The notes under the pieces were generated by a model, which was given only the letters and a program-made list of their open reading frames with translations, was not told the origin of the DNA and made no database searches. A DNA stretch of 42,484 bases, from contig JAFECR010000023.1 of NCBI GenBank assembly GCA_018242045.1, positions 124,890 to 167,373 of the forward strand. The letters are read 5' to 3'. Made by a program: the position numbers and the translations under genes. Shown here piece by piece: positions 1 to 6,911 of the stretch (the stretch's first letter is position 1; the number at the start of each line of letters is the position of its first letter). This DNA is from Pseudomonadota bacterium (lineage in GTDB: Bacteria; Pseudomonadota; Gammaproteobacteria; Berkiellales; Berkiellaceae).

Positions 1-66
1 GAAGCAATCCAGAAAATATCAAGATGTAATCTGGATTGCTTCGTCGCAGACTCCTCGCAATGACGG
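1..66. repeat. REP-like intergenic palindrome
   Basis: The first bases form an inverted repeat: GAAGCAATCCAGA at 1-13 pairs exactly with TCTGGATTGCTTC at 30-42. It continues into a GATTGCTTCGTCG ... CTCCTCGCAATGACGG segment at 34-66, which can also fold back on itself. This wording (GCAATCCAG, GATTGCTTCGTCGC, CTCGCAATGACG) resembles short palindromic repeats scattered between genes in many proteobacteria, including intracellular ones. No gene is seen here. The element may continue to the left of the window. Confidence 0.7.
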
Positions 67-76
67 ACTTGAAACT

Positions 77-136
77 CCTAATTTTAAAGTGGATCGAGTA
101 TATTCTTCCCAATTTAAATTTAAACTGGGAAGAATA
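77..136. repeat. Interspersed repeat, left module, with hairpin
   Basis: The segment CTAATTTTAAAGTGGATCGAG (77-97) followed by a hairpin resembles the ends of the element at 11343-11496, which has CCTAAATTCAAAGTGG and CTGGGAAGAGTATA. The hairpin arms are TATTCTTCCCA (101-111) and TGGGAAGAATA (126-136) around an AT-rich palindromic centre. It overlaps the stop codon of the small minus-strand gene at 120-443 and could act as its transcript end, but no U-run follows. The other half of the element lies on the far side of that gene (453-556). Confidence 0.55.
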
Positions 137-443
137 TAACATGAGAAAGCTTATGTAGGACATTCTCAAAGAATTGGTTAAACCTCTCTGTCGATAAACC
201 CAGCATGGTTGCAATTTGCGATTGAGAATGATGTTGTTGGTAACGTAGAATTAAAGCAGCTCTTTCTTTGGGCGCTAAGGATTGAAATGCCAATTTAAAA
301 GGCGAGGAAAAAAGCTGGCTTTGTAGTAATAAATCGATTTGATGTGGCTGATAAGGCTTTTCATGAGTAATAAGGCCTTTGTTTGTTTTGACTTGGTGAG
401 GCCAAGCAAGCATAGAGATATTTATTTTGCTTATCTGCGTCAT
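120..443 (-). CDS. Small sigma-70 region 4-like helix-turn-helix protein
   Basis: This 107-residue protein has a C-terminal half that reads like region 4 of sigma-70 factors. There is an L-x-P-K-E-R-A-A-L-I-L-R-Y helix, followed by QSQIATMLGLSTERFNQF, which fits the helix-turn-helix (EIA..LG.S pattern). No region 2 is present, so it is not a complete sigma factor. A DNA-binding or sigma-like regulator is the best guess. The start was set at ATG 443 because GAGGG lies about 7 bases upstream. The open frame extends to 503, but that extra part reads through the interspersed repeat and is probably not translated. The gene sits between two modules of that repeat, and its stop codon lies inside a hairpin. 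It could be a repeat-borne gene or an unrelated gene with repeats inserted at both ends. Confidence 0.55.
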   Translation of the reverse strand: MTQISKINISMLAWPHQVKTNKGLITHEKPYQPHQIDLLLQSQLFSSPFKLAFQSLAPKERAALILRYQQHHSQSQIATMLGLSTERFNQFFENVLHKLSHVIFFPV

Positions 444-452
444 GACATTCCC

Positions 453-556
453 TCTTTCCATTTTGAATTTAGACTTTTGCCTGCGTTTACTCACCCCAGT
501 CATGCACTAGCTAGTATGTGCACTTCTGGGATTCATGCGCTTGGCGCCTCACCTAA
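453..556 (-). repeat. Interspersed repeat, main module, copy A
   Basis: Read on the minus strand, this segment matches the plus-strand element at 11385-11465. Shared blocks are TTTAGG.GAGGCGCCAAGCG, then an imperfect hairpin, then GTGCATGACTGGGGTGAGTAA.CGCAGGCAA. The hairpin runs from CCCCAG at 494-499 to CTGGG at 526-530, with an inner ATGCAC/GTGCAC pair. The minus-strand end of the module (AATTCAAAATGGAAAGAGG) supplies the ribosome-binding region of the gene at 120-443. A shortened third relative lies at 38426-38475. No protein-coding content is supported. Confidence 0.7.
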
Positions 557-672
557 AATCAAAATGGCTCGAATATTAGATCAAGTTTGAGTAATGAATT
601 AATTATAATAACTAAAAAACAGATCTGCTAAATGCTTACAATTCCAGTTTAACAATCACAAGCTAAATCATT

Positions 673-699
673 TTGCAGTATTTACAGCAGGTGTATACT
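673..699 (+). promoter_or_regulatory. Possible murI promoter
   Basis: TTGCAG at 673-678 and TATACT at 694-699 are separated by 15 bases, about 50 bases before the murI start. The -10 match is good but the spacing is short. An overlapping alternative -10 is TATAAA at 701-706. This is pattern matching only. The rest of the 504-747 intergenic stretch is AT-rich with no gene seen. Confidence 0.25.
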
Positions 700-747
700 G
701 TATAAAAGAAAAATAGTGTAAATACATGAACAGGCAGACGAAAGCTT

Positions 748-1611
748 ATGAGCTTAATTACCAAAGATTTACCCATTGGCATTTTTGATTCAGGCATTGG
801 TGGGTTAACCGTATTACGTGCTTTGCAGCAAGCATTACCGAATGAAAATTTCTTATACCTTGGAGATACAGCAAGGTTACCTTATGGTACCAAAAGTCCG
901 CAAACCGTGAGAGATTACACTTTAAATGCCAATGAAATTTTGGTTGCCAGTGGCATCAAGTTATTGGTGGTTGCTTGTAATACTGCTTCGGCAGTGGCAC
1001 TTGATGCCTTACAAGAAAAATTTCATCCTTTGCCTGTCATGGGTGTGATAAAATCTGGGGCACAAGCGTGCTTGGCTTTTCCTTCGCAAGGGCCCATTGT
1101 CGTTTTAGCAACTGAAAGCACTGCAAAATGGCATGCCTATCAAAAAACTTTATTGGAACTTGCGCCATTACAAGAAGTCATAGAGTGGCCATGTCAGTTA
1201 TTAGTGGCTTTGGCAGAAGAAGGTTGGTGCCAAGGAGCCTTAGTTGATCAAATTATTTCAACCTTATTATCTCCCTTATTTAAGCAGTTGGGAGATATTA
1301 GCCCAGCTTGCTTTTTATTGGGCTGCACACATTTTCCCGTGCTAAGAGCGTCATTACAAAATGTATTAGGAACGATCCCGATTATTGATCCTGCTCATAC
1401 TTTGGCAAGGCAAGTGATTGAACTATTATCGAGCCAAGATTTGTTGCGAACACAAGCTTCTTTGCCAAGCACACAATTTATGGCAACCGATGGCATAGAA
1501 AGGTTTGCTAGAGTTGCGCAAACCTTTTTAGGTGAGCCTATTTCATTACAATCCGTTGAATTGGTAACAGTTATTCCTCAACTGGTTACCAAACAAAAAA
1601 AGGCTGGATAA
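748..1611 (+). CDS. murI: Glutamate racemase
   Basis: This cytoplasmic enzyme interconverts L- and D-glutamate, supplying D-Glu for peptidoglycan stem peptides. The 287-residue length is typical. The N-terminus carries IGIFDSGIGGLTVL with the catalytic-side Asp. Residues around 75-80 carry VACNTASA with the first catalytic Cys, and LGCTHFPVL near residue 193 carries the second Cys-Thr-His motif. ATG 748 places the glycine-rich start of the fold about 10 residues in, as in homologues. The ribosome-binding site (GACGAAAG) is weak. The gene stands alone, convergent with the kinase gene that ends 15 bases downstream. Confidence 0.96.
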   Translation: MSLITKDLPIGIFDSGIGGLTVLRALQQALPNENFLYLGDTARLPYGTKSPQTVRDYTLNANEILVASGIKLLVVACNTASAVALDALQEKFHPLPVMGVIKSGAQACLAFPSQGPIVVLATESTAKWHAYQKTLLELAPLQEVIEWPCQLLVALAEEGWCQGALVDQIISTLLSPLFKQLGDISPACFLLGCTHFPVLRASLQNVLGTIPIIDPAHTLARQVIELLSSQDLLRTQASLPSTQFMATDGIERFARVAQTFLGEPISLQSVELVTVIPQLVTKQKKAG

Positions 1612-1625
1612 CGCTTAACAAATTT

Positions 1626-2606
1626 TTAGAGGGGTTTATAGAAAAAGCTTTTTACGTATTTTAGGACACCGTTTAAATTCCAATTACTTTGGTTTTCTTC
1701 TAATACCCGTTTAGCATCTTCATCTAGATCTGGCTGTTCTTTTAGTTCATCTAAAAGCGTGTTAATTGCTTGATCTAAAGACCATCGCTGCGAAGCTTCT
1801 GGATGTGTCATGTTCACGATTAAACCCACTAAGCGAGATCTGCGATATAAGCCAAGCTGCTTTTCGAACATCACGCCAAGTGCATAAATGTCGGAACTAA
1901 AAGAAAATTTATGATCAGCGCGAACCTCAGGAGCCATAAAATCTTTAGTACCTTTGTAGTGATCAATAATAAAATTTTTGCCTTTTGGCAAAATCATTGA
2001 AATACCAAAATCAATGGCTTTGATTTTAATATTATTTTTTTCAATTCGAGCAACAAAGTTATCTGATTTTATGTCTGCATGTATAATTTTCTTAGAATGG
2101 AGCGTTTTTACAGCTTTACAGCAGGCAATGGCGCATATGAGTTTTTGATTGTAATTTAAAGACTTGATTTTATTTAACCCAATGCCTTCTTGTAGTTCCA
2201 TGAGCGTGTAGGTTTTTACATTTGTTAATTTGTTAAGATGTTCTTTAGGGACAGGAAGCATTCTTTGCATTGTGCCATGATAATAATTTAAAAGCGTCAT
2301 GATTTTATATTCATTTAATTCTTCATTAACCTTTTTGGCGCCTTCAACTTTGACAGCATATTTATTGCCGTCTTTATCTTGTCCTAATCTAACAACACCA
2401 TAACCGCCTGTACCTAAAATACCTTCCACATTTTTATTCGCAAGTGCGATTAATTTATCTTTCACTTTAATGAAAGAATGCAGATTTTTATTTTGCTTTT
2501 TAAGTCGTTTAGCATCAGGGTTAGCCTCAAAGTATTTCTTTGCCGGGGTCCACTCATCATCATTAAATTGTAATGCTGATGTGCACTTGTTTTCATCTTT
2601 AGTCAT
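1626..2606 (-). CDS. Eukaryotic-type protein kinase, paralogue 1
   Basis: This 326-residue protein has all main protein-kinase motifs: glycine loop GTGGYGVV (65-72), ATP-anchoring Lys86 in YAVKVE, catalytic loop HADIKSDN (176-183) with Asp178 and Asn183, DFG at 199-201 and APE at 225-227. Ala in place of Arg in the HRD motif marks a non-RD kinase, expected not to need activation-loop phosphorylation. A 64-residue N-terminal region (DDEWTPA ... LIALANK) and a C-terminal tail WNLNGVLKYVKSFFYKPL recur in the neighbouring paralogue. There are no membrane segments or PASTA repeats, unlike bacterial PknB housekeeping kinases. This suggests a soluble, possibly translocated kinase acting on host proteins. 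The substrate is unknown. The kinase call is secure; the effector role is inference. Confidence 0.9.
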   Translation of the reverse strand: MTKDENKCTSALQFNDDEWTPAKKYFEANPDAKRLKKQNKNLHSFIKVKDKLIALANKNVEGILGTGGYGVVRLGQDKDGNKYAVKVEGAKKVNEELNEYKIMTLLNYYHGTMQRMLPVPKEHLNKLTNVKTYTLMELQEGIGLNKIKSLNYNQKLICAIACCKAVKTLHSKKIIHADIKSDNFVARIEKNNIKIKAIDFGISMILPKGKNFIIDHYKGTKDFMAPEVRADHKFSFSSDIYALGVMFEKQLGLYRRSRLVGLIVNMTHPEASQRWSLDQAINTLLDELKEQPDLDEDAKRVLEENQSNWNLNGVLKYVKSFFYKPL

Positions 2607-2698
2607 TTTATTGACCCGTTATATTGGTTAGCAAGTGCACAAAGAATACTCTGAATTAGCTAATTGATCAACTAATTGTTGGCTAAATTTGGATTCTA

Positions 2699-2730
2699 AG
2701 GGATAGGCATAAATTTAAATGCCTATCCCT
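2699..2730. terminator. Perfect hairpin between the two kinase genes
   Basis: AGGGATAGGCAT (2699-2710) pairs exactly with ATGCCTATCCCT (2719-2730) around an AAATTTAA loop. It lies about 53 bases past the stop of the upstream kinase gene. No run of U follows on the minus strand, so it may be a stabilising or pausing hairpin rather than a full intrinsic terminator. The rest of the 2607-2782 gap holds nothing recognisable. Confidence 0.5.
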
Positions 2731-2782
2731 CAAAAGTTATTCCGGTAGGTAAAAAAGTAAAGCACCCGCCTTAAATTGCCAT

Positions 2783-3880
2783 TTAACGTATCCCTAAAAA
2801 TGGCTTATAGAAGAAGGGGGTTGCGTATTTTAACACATCGTTTAAATTCCATTTGGCTCCGGCTGCTTGAGTGTTGCCATCAGCTTGTATAGGCGTGTTT
2901 GCAGCTTGTTTAAAGCTTGCAGTAATGCTTGGCGCTTTTTTGGCTGTACTTGTAGCCTGCGTAGTAATGCTTGCAGCTGTTTTGGTAGTGCTTGCCGCTA
3001 TTTTACTACTTTCTGGCTTGTTTAATTCAATTGTGAGTGCATGAATTACGTCATCTAAAGAACAACATCGGGCAGAAGGATTTTGATGGATAAGATTTGA
3101 ATACAAATATGCTGGTAGCCCTAAGTCCTTTTTGAACATGATGCCAAGCGCGTAAATATCAGAACTAAAAGAAAATTTATTTTCTGAATCAATTTCTGGT
3201 GCGATGTAGCCAGGTGTGCCTGCCCATCCATCAATAATATAATTTTGGTTGTTTGGTAAAATCAAGGAAAAACCAAAATCAACAGCTTTAATGGTAATAT
3301 CATTATTTTCAACTTTGGCCACAAAGTTTTCTGGTTTTATATCACAATGTATAATGCGTTTAAGGTGTAATTGTTTTATAGCTTGGCAGCAGGCAATGGC
3401 GCAGATGAGTTTTTGGGTATTGTTCAATCCTACAAGCACTTTGCTAAACTCAACACCTTCCTGTAATTCCAAGAGGGTATAGGTTTTTACATCAGTTGTT
3501 TCTTTAAGATATTTCTTAGGTGCACCAAGGTTTCTTTTCATCGTGCCGTGATAAAAATTTAAGAGCTTCATTGCTCTATATTCATGGCTTTGCTCATCAA
3601 TGTCTTTCTTACCTTCAACTTTGACTGCATATTTATTGCCGTCTTTATCTTGCCCTAATTTAACAACACCAAAAGAGCCTTGACCTAAGATCCCTTCCAC
3701 CTTTTTATTTGCAAGTGCGATTAATTTATTTTGGATCTTAACGAAAGAGTGTCCCTTATCTTTGTTTTTCTTCTTAAATCGATTTACATTAGGATTAGTC
3801 TTGAAATGATTATTGGCTGGGGCCCATTCATCACCTTCAAATTCTAATTGATTTTTTTTAATATCGGTTGTGCTTGGCAT
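2783..3880 (-). CDS. Eukaryotic-type protein kinase, paralogue 2
   Basis: This 365-residue protein has glycine loop GQGSFGVV (66-73), Lys87 in YAVKVE, catalytic loop HCDIKPEN (178-185), DFG (201-203) and APE (227-229). Cys replaces the HRD arginine, so it is again non-RD. It is a close paralogue of the downstream kinase along the whole length, including the DEW.PA N-terminal region. It carries an extra, roughly 60-residue stretch of low-complexity Ala/Thr/Ser/Lys near residues 280-340, then the shared tail WNLNDVLKYATPFFYKP. The start was set at ATG 3880 because alignment to the paralogue begins just after it. The open frame continues to 3952 without a good ribosome-binding site. The low-complexity linker probably arose by slippage. 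The two genes look like a tandem duplication. Confidence 0.9.
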   Translation of the reverse strand: MPSTTDIKKNQLEFEGDEWAPANNHFKTNPNVNRFKKKNKDKGHSFVKIQNKLIALANKKVEGILGQGSFGVVKLGQDKDGNKYAVKVEGKKDIDEQSHEYRAMKLLNFYHGTMKRNLGAPKKYLKETTDVKTYTLLELQEGVEFSKVLVGLNNTQKLICAIACCQAIKQLHLKRIIHCDIKPENFVAKVENNDITIKAVDFGFSLILPNNQNYIIDGWAGTPGYIAPEIDSENKFSFSSDIYALGIMFKKDLGLPAYLYSNLIHQNPSARCCSLDDVIHALTIELNKPESSKIAASTTKTAASITTQATSTAKKAPSITASFKQAANTPIQADGNTQAAGAKWNLNDVLKYATPFFYKPFLGIR

Positions 3881-3962
3881 GGGTCGGTTCTCTTTGATTA
3901 AAGTCATTAAGAATATTTGCACAAAGCAAGCCAGACAACTAATTGCGGACAAAATGTGAATT

Positions 3963-4925
3963 TTAAGAGACAGGTGGTATTGAATAATACCTTTGCTGTT
4001 GCTTGAAGGTCCCTAGGCCCAAAGAAACAAGAATGGTTAGGGTAAAAAACAAGCATAGAAAAAGGGTTTCTGATTGCGCGATGGTATTTTGAAAAAGCTT
4101 TTCTTTGGGGAGTACTCCAGCCAAATAGATAATGGATATACCAAAAAGGGTGATGCAAGTTGGAATTTGTCCAAAATTAAGTGCATAGACACAAACGCTG
4201 ATAAATAAAAAGAAAGCAACTAGGATTAAACTTTGAACAGGCATAATAAAAAAAAGACCATGGGCAATAATAAGTAACAAAGCGCATATCCACCATTTGC
4301 ATGCTTTTTTATTAAAATAATTTTTGACAACAAAAGGATCGGATACTAAGCAAAGTGGCGTAAGGCATAAAATACCATTATATTCACCAAGCACAGCCAA
4401 GATCCAACGATACCATGAAAAATCACTATGAAATGTTTGAATAAAAAAAGCGATCACAAAAGCATGAAGTGCACAAAAAATGCCTAACAATAAAACAAAT
4501 TTCAAAAAAATGCGCAAAGTGGGGATAGGAGCAACCGCGCCAATCCATTTTAAAGCGCTTTCTCTGGTTAACCATATTATTAAGGTAAACAGCAGCGCTT
4601 GTTGTAAGCTAAGTAAACTTGCATAGTTATTGGAGAAATAGCTCGCAAAAGTACCGACAAAAATGCTAAATAACATGGTGCGACCGCGTAAAAAAATCGC
4701 CGATAACGCAACACCACTGGCAGGCCAAATGGGTGAAAAAAAAGTATTAAGGATAACCAATTGTTGGCCACCGTAAATGATACAAGTGCATAGCAAAAAT
4801 TCAGCTGTTCGTCTTGCTAAGATTAGACGAAAGTAATCACGATTAAAGCTATCAACCTTGGAGTGAAGCAGTTTTTTTGCTACAACATCCTTTTGAAATT
4901 TGTTTATACGATCTGCAAGAGACAT
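3963..4925 (-). CDS. Stand-alone MASE1-type integral membrane protein
   Basis: This 320-residue, strongly hydrophobic protein has about eight predicted membrane spans. The motif FSPIWPASGVALSAIFLRG near residues 60-80 matches the signature loop of MASE1 sensor domains (WPasGialaallL.G). MASE1 is normally the N-terminal membrane sensor of histidine kinases or diguanylate cyclases. Here the protein ends after the last span (about 20 residues, GTFKQQQRYYSIPPVS), so no output domain is attached and none is encoded next door. ATG 4925 was chosen over the TTG at 5021 because the longer version would overlap the divergent gene by nearly 100 bases. The start codon is only 2 bases from that of the divergent methyltransferase. 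Confidence 0.7.
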   Translation of the reverse strand: MSLADRINKFQKDVVAKKLLHSKVDSFNRDYFRLILARRTAEFLLCTCIIYGGQQLVILNTFFSPIWPASGVALSAIFLRGRTMLFSIFVGTFASYFSNNYASLLSLQQALLFTLIIWLTRESALKWIGAVAPIPTLRIFLKFVLLLGIFCALHAFVIAFFIQTFHSDFSWYRWILAVLGEYNGILCLTPLCLVSDPFVVKNYFNKKACKWWICALLLIIAHGLFFIMPVQSLILVAFFLFISVCVYALNFGQIPTCITLFGISIIYLAGVLPKEKLFQNTIAQSETLFLCLFFTLTILVSLGLGTFKQQQRYYSIPPVS

Positions 4926-4927
4926 AA

Positions 4928-5545
4928 ATGATGTCCATAAAAATAAATGATGCGTTGTATCAAAGCTATTTAGCACGAGTTTATCAAGAGGTTCAAGGAG
5001 TGCAAGCGGCGTATACGACAAGTGAGTATGAAGCCTTTGTAAAAGAAGAGATCTGTGTCACCTATGGCGAATTACTCTATCCCAGCGTGAAAAAGATCAT
5101 TTATGAAATGGCACTTGACGCACAAGATGTATTCTTGGATTTGGGATCGGGTATAGGCAAATGCGCGTTGCAGATCTTTATGCAAGCCAATGTCAATAAA
5201 GTGATTGCCATAGAAGGCGTTTCATTATTACATCAACAAGCTGTCAGTGTTTGTGAAAAAGTGAAAAGCGAGTTCCCCTTGTTTTGGGAAGCGGGGCGAG
5301 ATTTGATATTGGATGAGGGTAATTTTTTACATGCAAATTGGCACAATGCCACCACCATTTATACCTGTTCTACCTGTTTCACGCAAACGCTTTTAGTTGC
5401 TATTGGCAATAAAATTAATCAATTTCCTCAGGTGAGGCAAGTTTTAAGCCTAAGGCCTTTACCCACTATCAATATCCCCTTGAGGAAAGTTTTTGGGGTT
5501 GAATGTAGTTGGGATTCAGCTTTGTGTTTTTTGTACCGCAATTGA
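4928..5545 (+). CDS. DOT1-like (histone H3-K79-type) SAM-dependent methyltransferase
   Basis: This 205-residue class I methyltransferase follows the DOT1 motif order. YGELL (46-50) corresponds to the YGE motif before motif I. VFLDLGSGIGK (68-78) is the DOT1-style FLDLGSG.G SAM loop. An acidic residue in AIEGV (96) follows strand 2. GNFL (131-134) and STCFTQTLL (148-156) fall where DOT1 has GDFL and VNNFAF. LSLRPLP (173-179) corresponds to SSKPF. Eukaryotic DOT1 enzymes methylate nucleosomal H3 lysine 79 and use a basic tail for nucleosome contact, which is absent here. Bacterial members are known, but their substrates are mostly unknown. The VNNFAF motif is altered, so substrate choice may differ. 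Start is ATG 4928 or 4931 with AAGAGA about 8 bases upstream. The 3' end overlaps the convergent ABC permease by 30 bases. Confidence 0.72.
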   Translation: MMSIKINDALYQSYLARVYQEVQGVQAAYTTSEYEAFVKEEICVTYGELLYPSVKKIIYEMALDAQDVFLDLGSGIGKCALQIFMQANVNKVIAIEGVSLLHQQAVSVCEKVKSEFPLFWEAGRDLILDEGNFLHANWHNATTIYTCSTCFTQTLLVAIGNKINQFPQVRQVLSLRPLPTINIPLRKVFGVECSWDSALCFLYRN

Positions 5546-6907
5546 GGTTAAGTTTAATTTCCATCGCTTGAGACACAATGCTGAAATAAACACTATCTGA
5601 GCCATACTCGATATGATAGCTAAAAAGGTGCTTTTACCCCAGCTTGGGATCAAAAGCGGTGTTAAATCTAAATGTAAGGCATTCAATATGAGCGGTAAAA
5701 GAAAGTATAAAATAAATAAATACAATGCGCAGGCCCCGAAAGCTTTTCTTGGATTTTTCCCAAAATTAAAAAAGTGAATCAAAGCAATATCTCTTATCAA
5801 GAACAAAGTAGACGTGAGCATTAAAATAGCAGGGGAAAAATACTCTGTTGATCCCTGTTGGTGCACGATCACCATGAATCCTGCCAAAATACTTAATACC
5901 AATGAAATAGGCCACCATGGTAATTGTTGTAAGCTTTCAAGCACATTTCTTTCATGAACACGCGCTAGAAAGTATTTGTAACGGATAAAAGTGATATCAT
6001 CGATAAACAAAGCAAAATAGGTTAAAGCTTGAGCAACAAAAAAAGCAATGTATGAAGAGGCATTTTGCATCTGGTTTTGGACTTCTTTAGCGTAAGCAAG
6101 CAGAAAATCGATAGGGGGAGGTTCAAAAGAAACAAATCCAGAAAAATAGATCATGCAATAAAGGTTAAATAATAGCCAAGCCCAAGGAATATGGGGATAT
6201 TGCAATTCTTTGCAAAAGGAGCGTTGCAATCCAAGAATGGCCCATCCTAAAAATAGAATAAGTGACGTAAAAGAAAAAGCCCCAATGTTAAAAAGGTGAT
6301 TATGCCATGTAATCGTATGCCCAGTCAGCGTTGCATGAAAGAAGCTCGTTTTGGCTAATATCAGCCCAATAAATAATGCGAAAATAAAGTATTTAAAAGA
6401 GCGATTATTTTTTTCGCGTCGTGCAAGACTTAGCTTTTGCAAGCTTAATAACATGGCAAAAGCCTGGGTAAACAAGCCAGTAATCATCAGCAAGAGTATT
6501 TCATGAGAAACCGATAATGTTGAAGCAGACAATCCAAAAATAAAAAGAGGTGCTTGTTTGCTTTGATAAAAACTATAGAACAAAAAGCAAATGATAGCGC
6601 CATACCAACTAAAAGCGGTCGATCCGAATAATTTGCCCCAAGCCATTTGCCAAGGTGATATCGCAGATTGGCGTTGAAAATCCCAAGTATTGTTATTGAC
6701 TTCTTCAATCACGGAATCAGAGGCGCGTTTAGTTCCCCAAAGGAAAATAAATAAACAAGCGAGTGTAAATGAAATATCCGCAGCGCCTTTGGCATGACGG
6801 GTTAAATAGAATAGGTAAACCAAAAGCAACACAACAATCGGCGCCATCAGCATTCGATGAAAAGTAAAATCTAGCCAAATATTGCGGCGAAACTCTGGGT
6901 TTGGCAT
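5516..6907 (-). CDS. ABC transporter permease (ABC-2-like)
   Basis: This 463-residue membrane protein has roughly ten to twelve hydrophobic spans, including a first span after RMLMAPIV and closely spaced ones to the C-terminus. It begins 4 bases after the stop of the ABC ATPase gene. Its ribosome-binding site (AAGGA) lies inside the last codons of that gene, indicating translational coupling. The cytoplasmic stretch ..EEVNNNTWDFQRQSAISPWQMAWGK resembles the region of ABC-2 permeases that meets the ATPase (W..qr.spis...l..gKl). The substrate cannot be told from the sequence; export of a lipid, drug or polymer is possible. The gene pair runs convergent to the DOT1-like gene with a 30-base overlap. 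Confidence 0.8.
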   Translation of the reverse strand: MPNPEFRRNIWLDFTFHRMLMAPIVVLLLVYLFYLTRHAKGAADISFTLACLFIFLWGTKRASDSVIEEVNNNTWDFQRQSAISPWQMAWGKLFGSTAFSWYGAIICFLFYSFYQSKQAPLFIFGLSASTLSVSHEILLLMITGLFTQAFAMLLSLQKLSLARREKNNRSFKYFIFALFIGLILAKTSFFHATLTGHTITWHNHLFNIGAFSFTSLILFLGWAILGLQRSFCKELQYPHIPWAWLLFNLYCMIYFSGFVSFEPPPIDFLLAYAKEVQNQMQNASSYIAFFVAQALTYFALFIDDITFIRYKYFLARVHERNVLESLQQLPWWPISLVLSILAGFMVIVHQQGSTEYFSPAILMLTSTLFLIRDIALIHFFNFGKNPRKAFGACALYLFILYFLLPLILNALHLDLTPLLIPSWGKSTFLAIISSMAQIVFISALCLKRWKLNLTSIAVQKTQS

Positions 6908-6911
6908 TTTC

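Noticed and set aside
339..590. Plus-strand 83-codon frame opposite the small HTH gene
   Set aside because: It reads antisense through the HTH gene and the repeat, has no ribosome-binding site and resembles no protein.
690..715. Possible LexA/SOS box near TATACTGTATAAAAG before murI
   Set aside because: Only one half of the CTG...CAG palindrome is present and murI is not an SOS gene; treated as promoter-like sequence only.
3907..4158. Minus-strand frame between kinase and MASE1 genes
   Set aside because: It overlaps the MASE1 gene in another frame with no matching family or ribosome-binding site.
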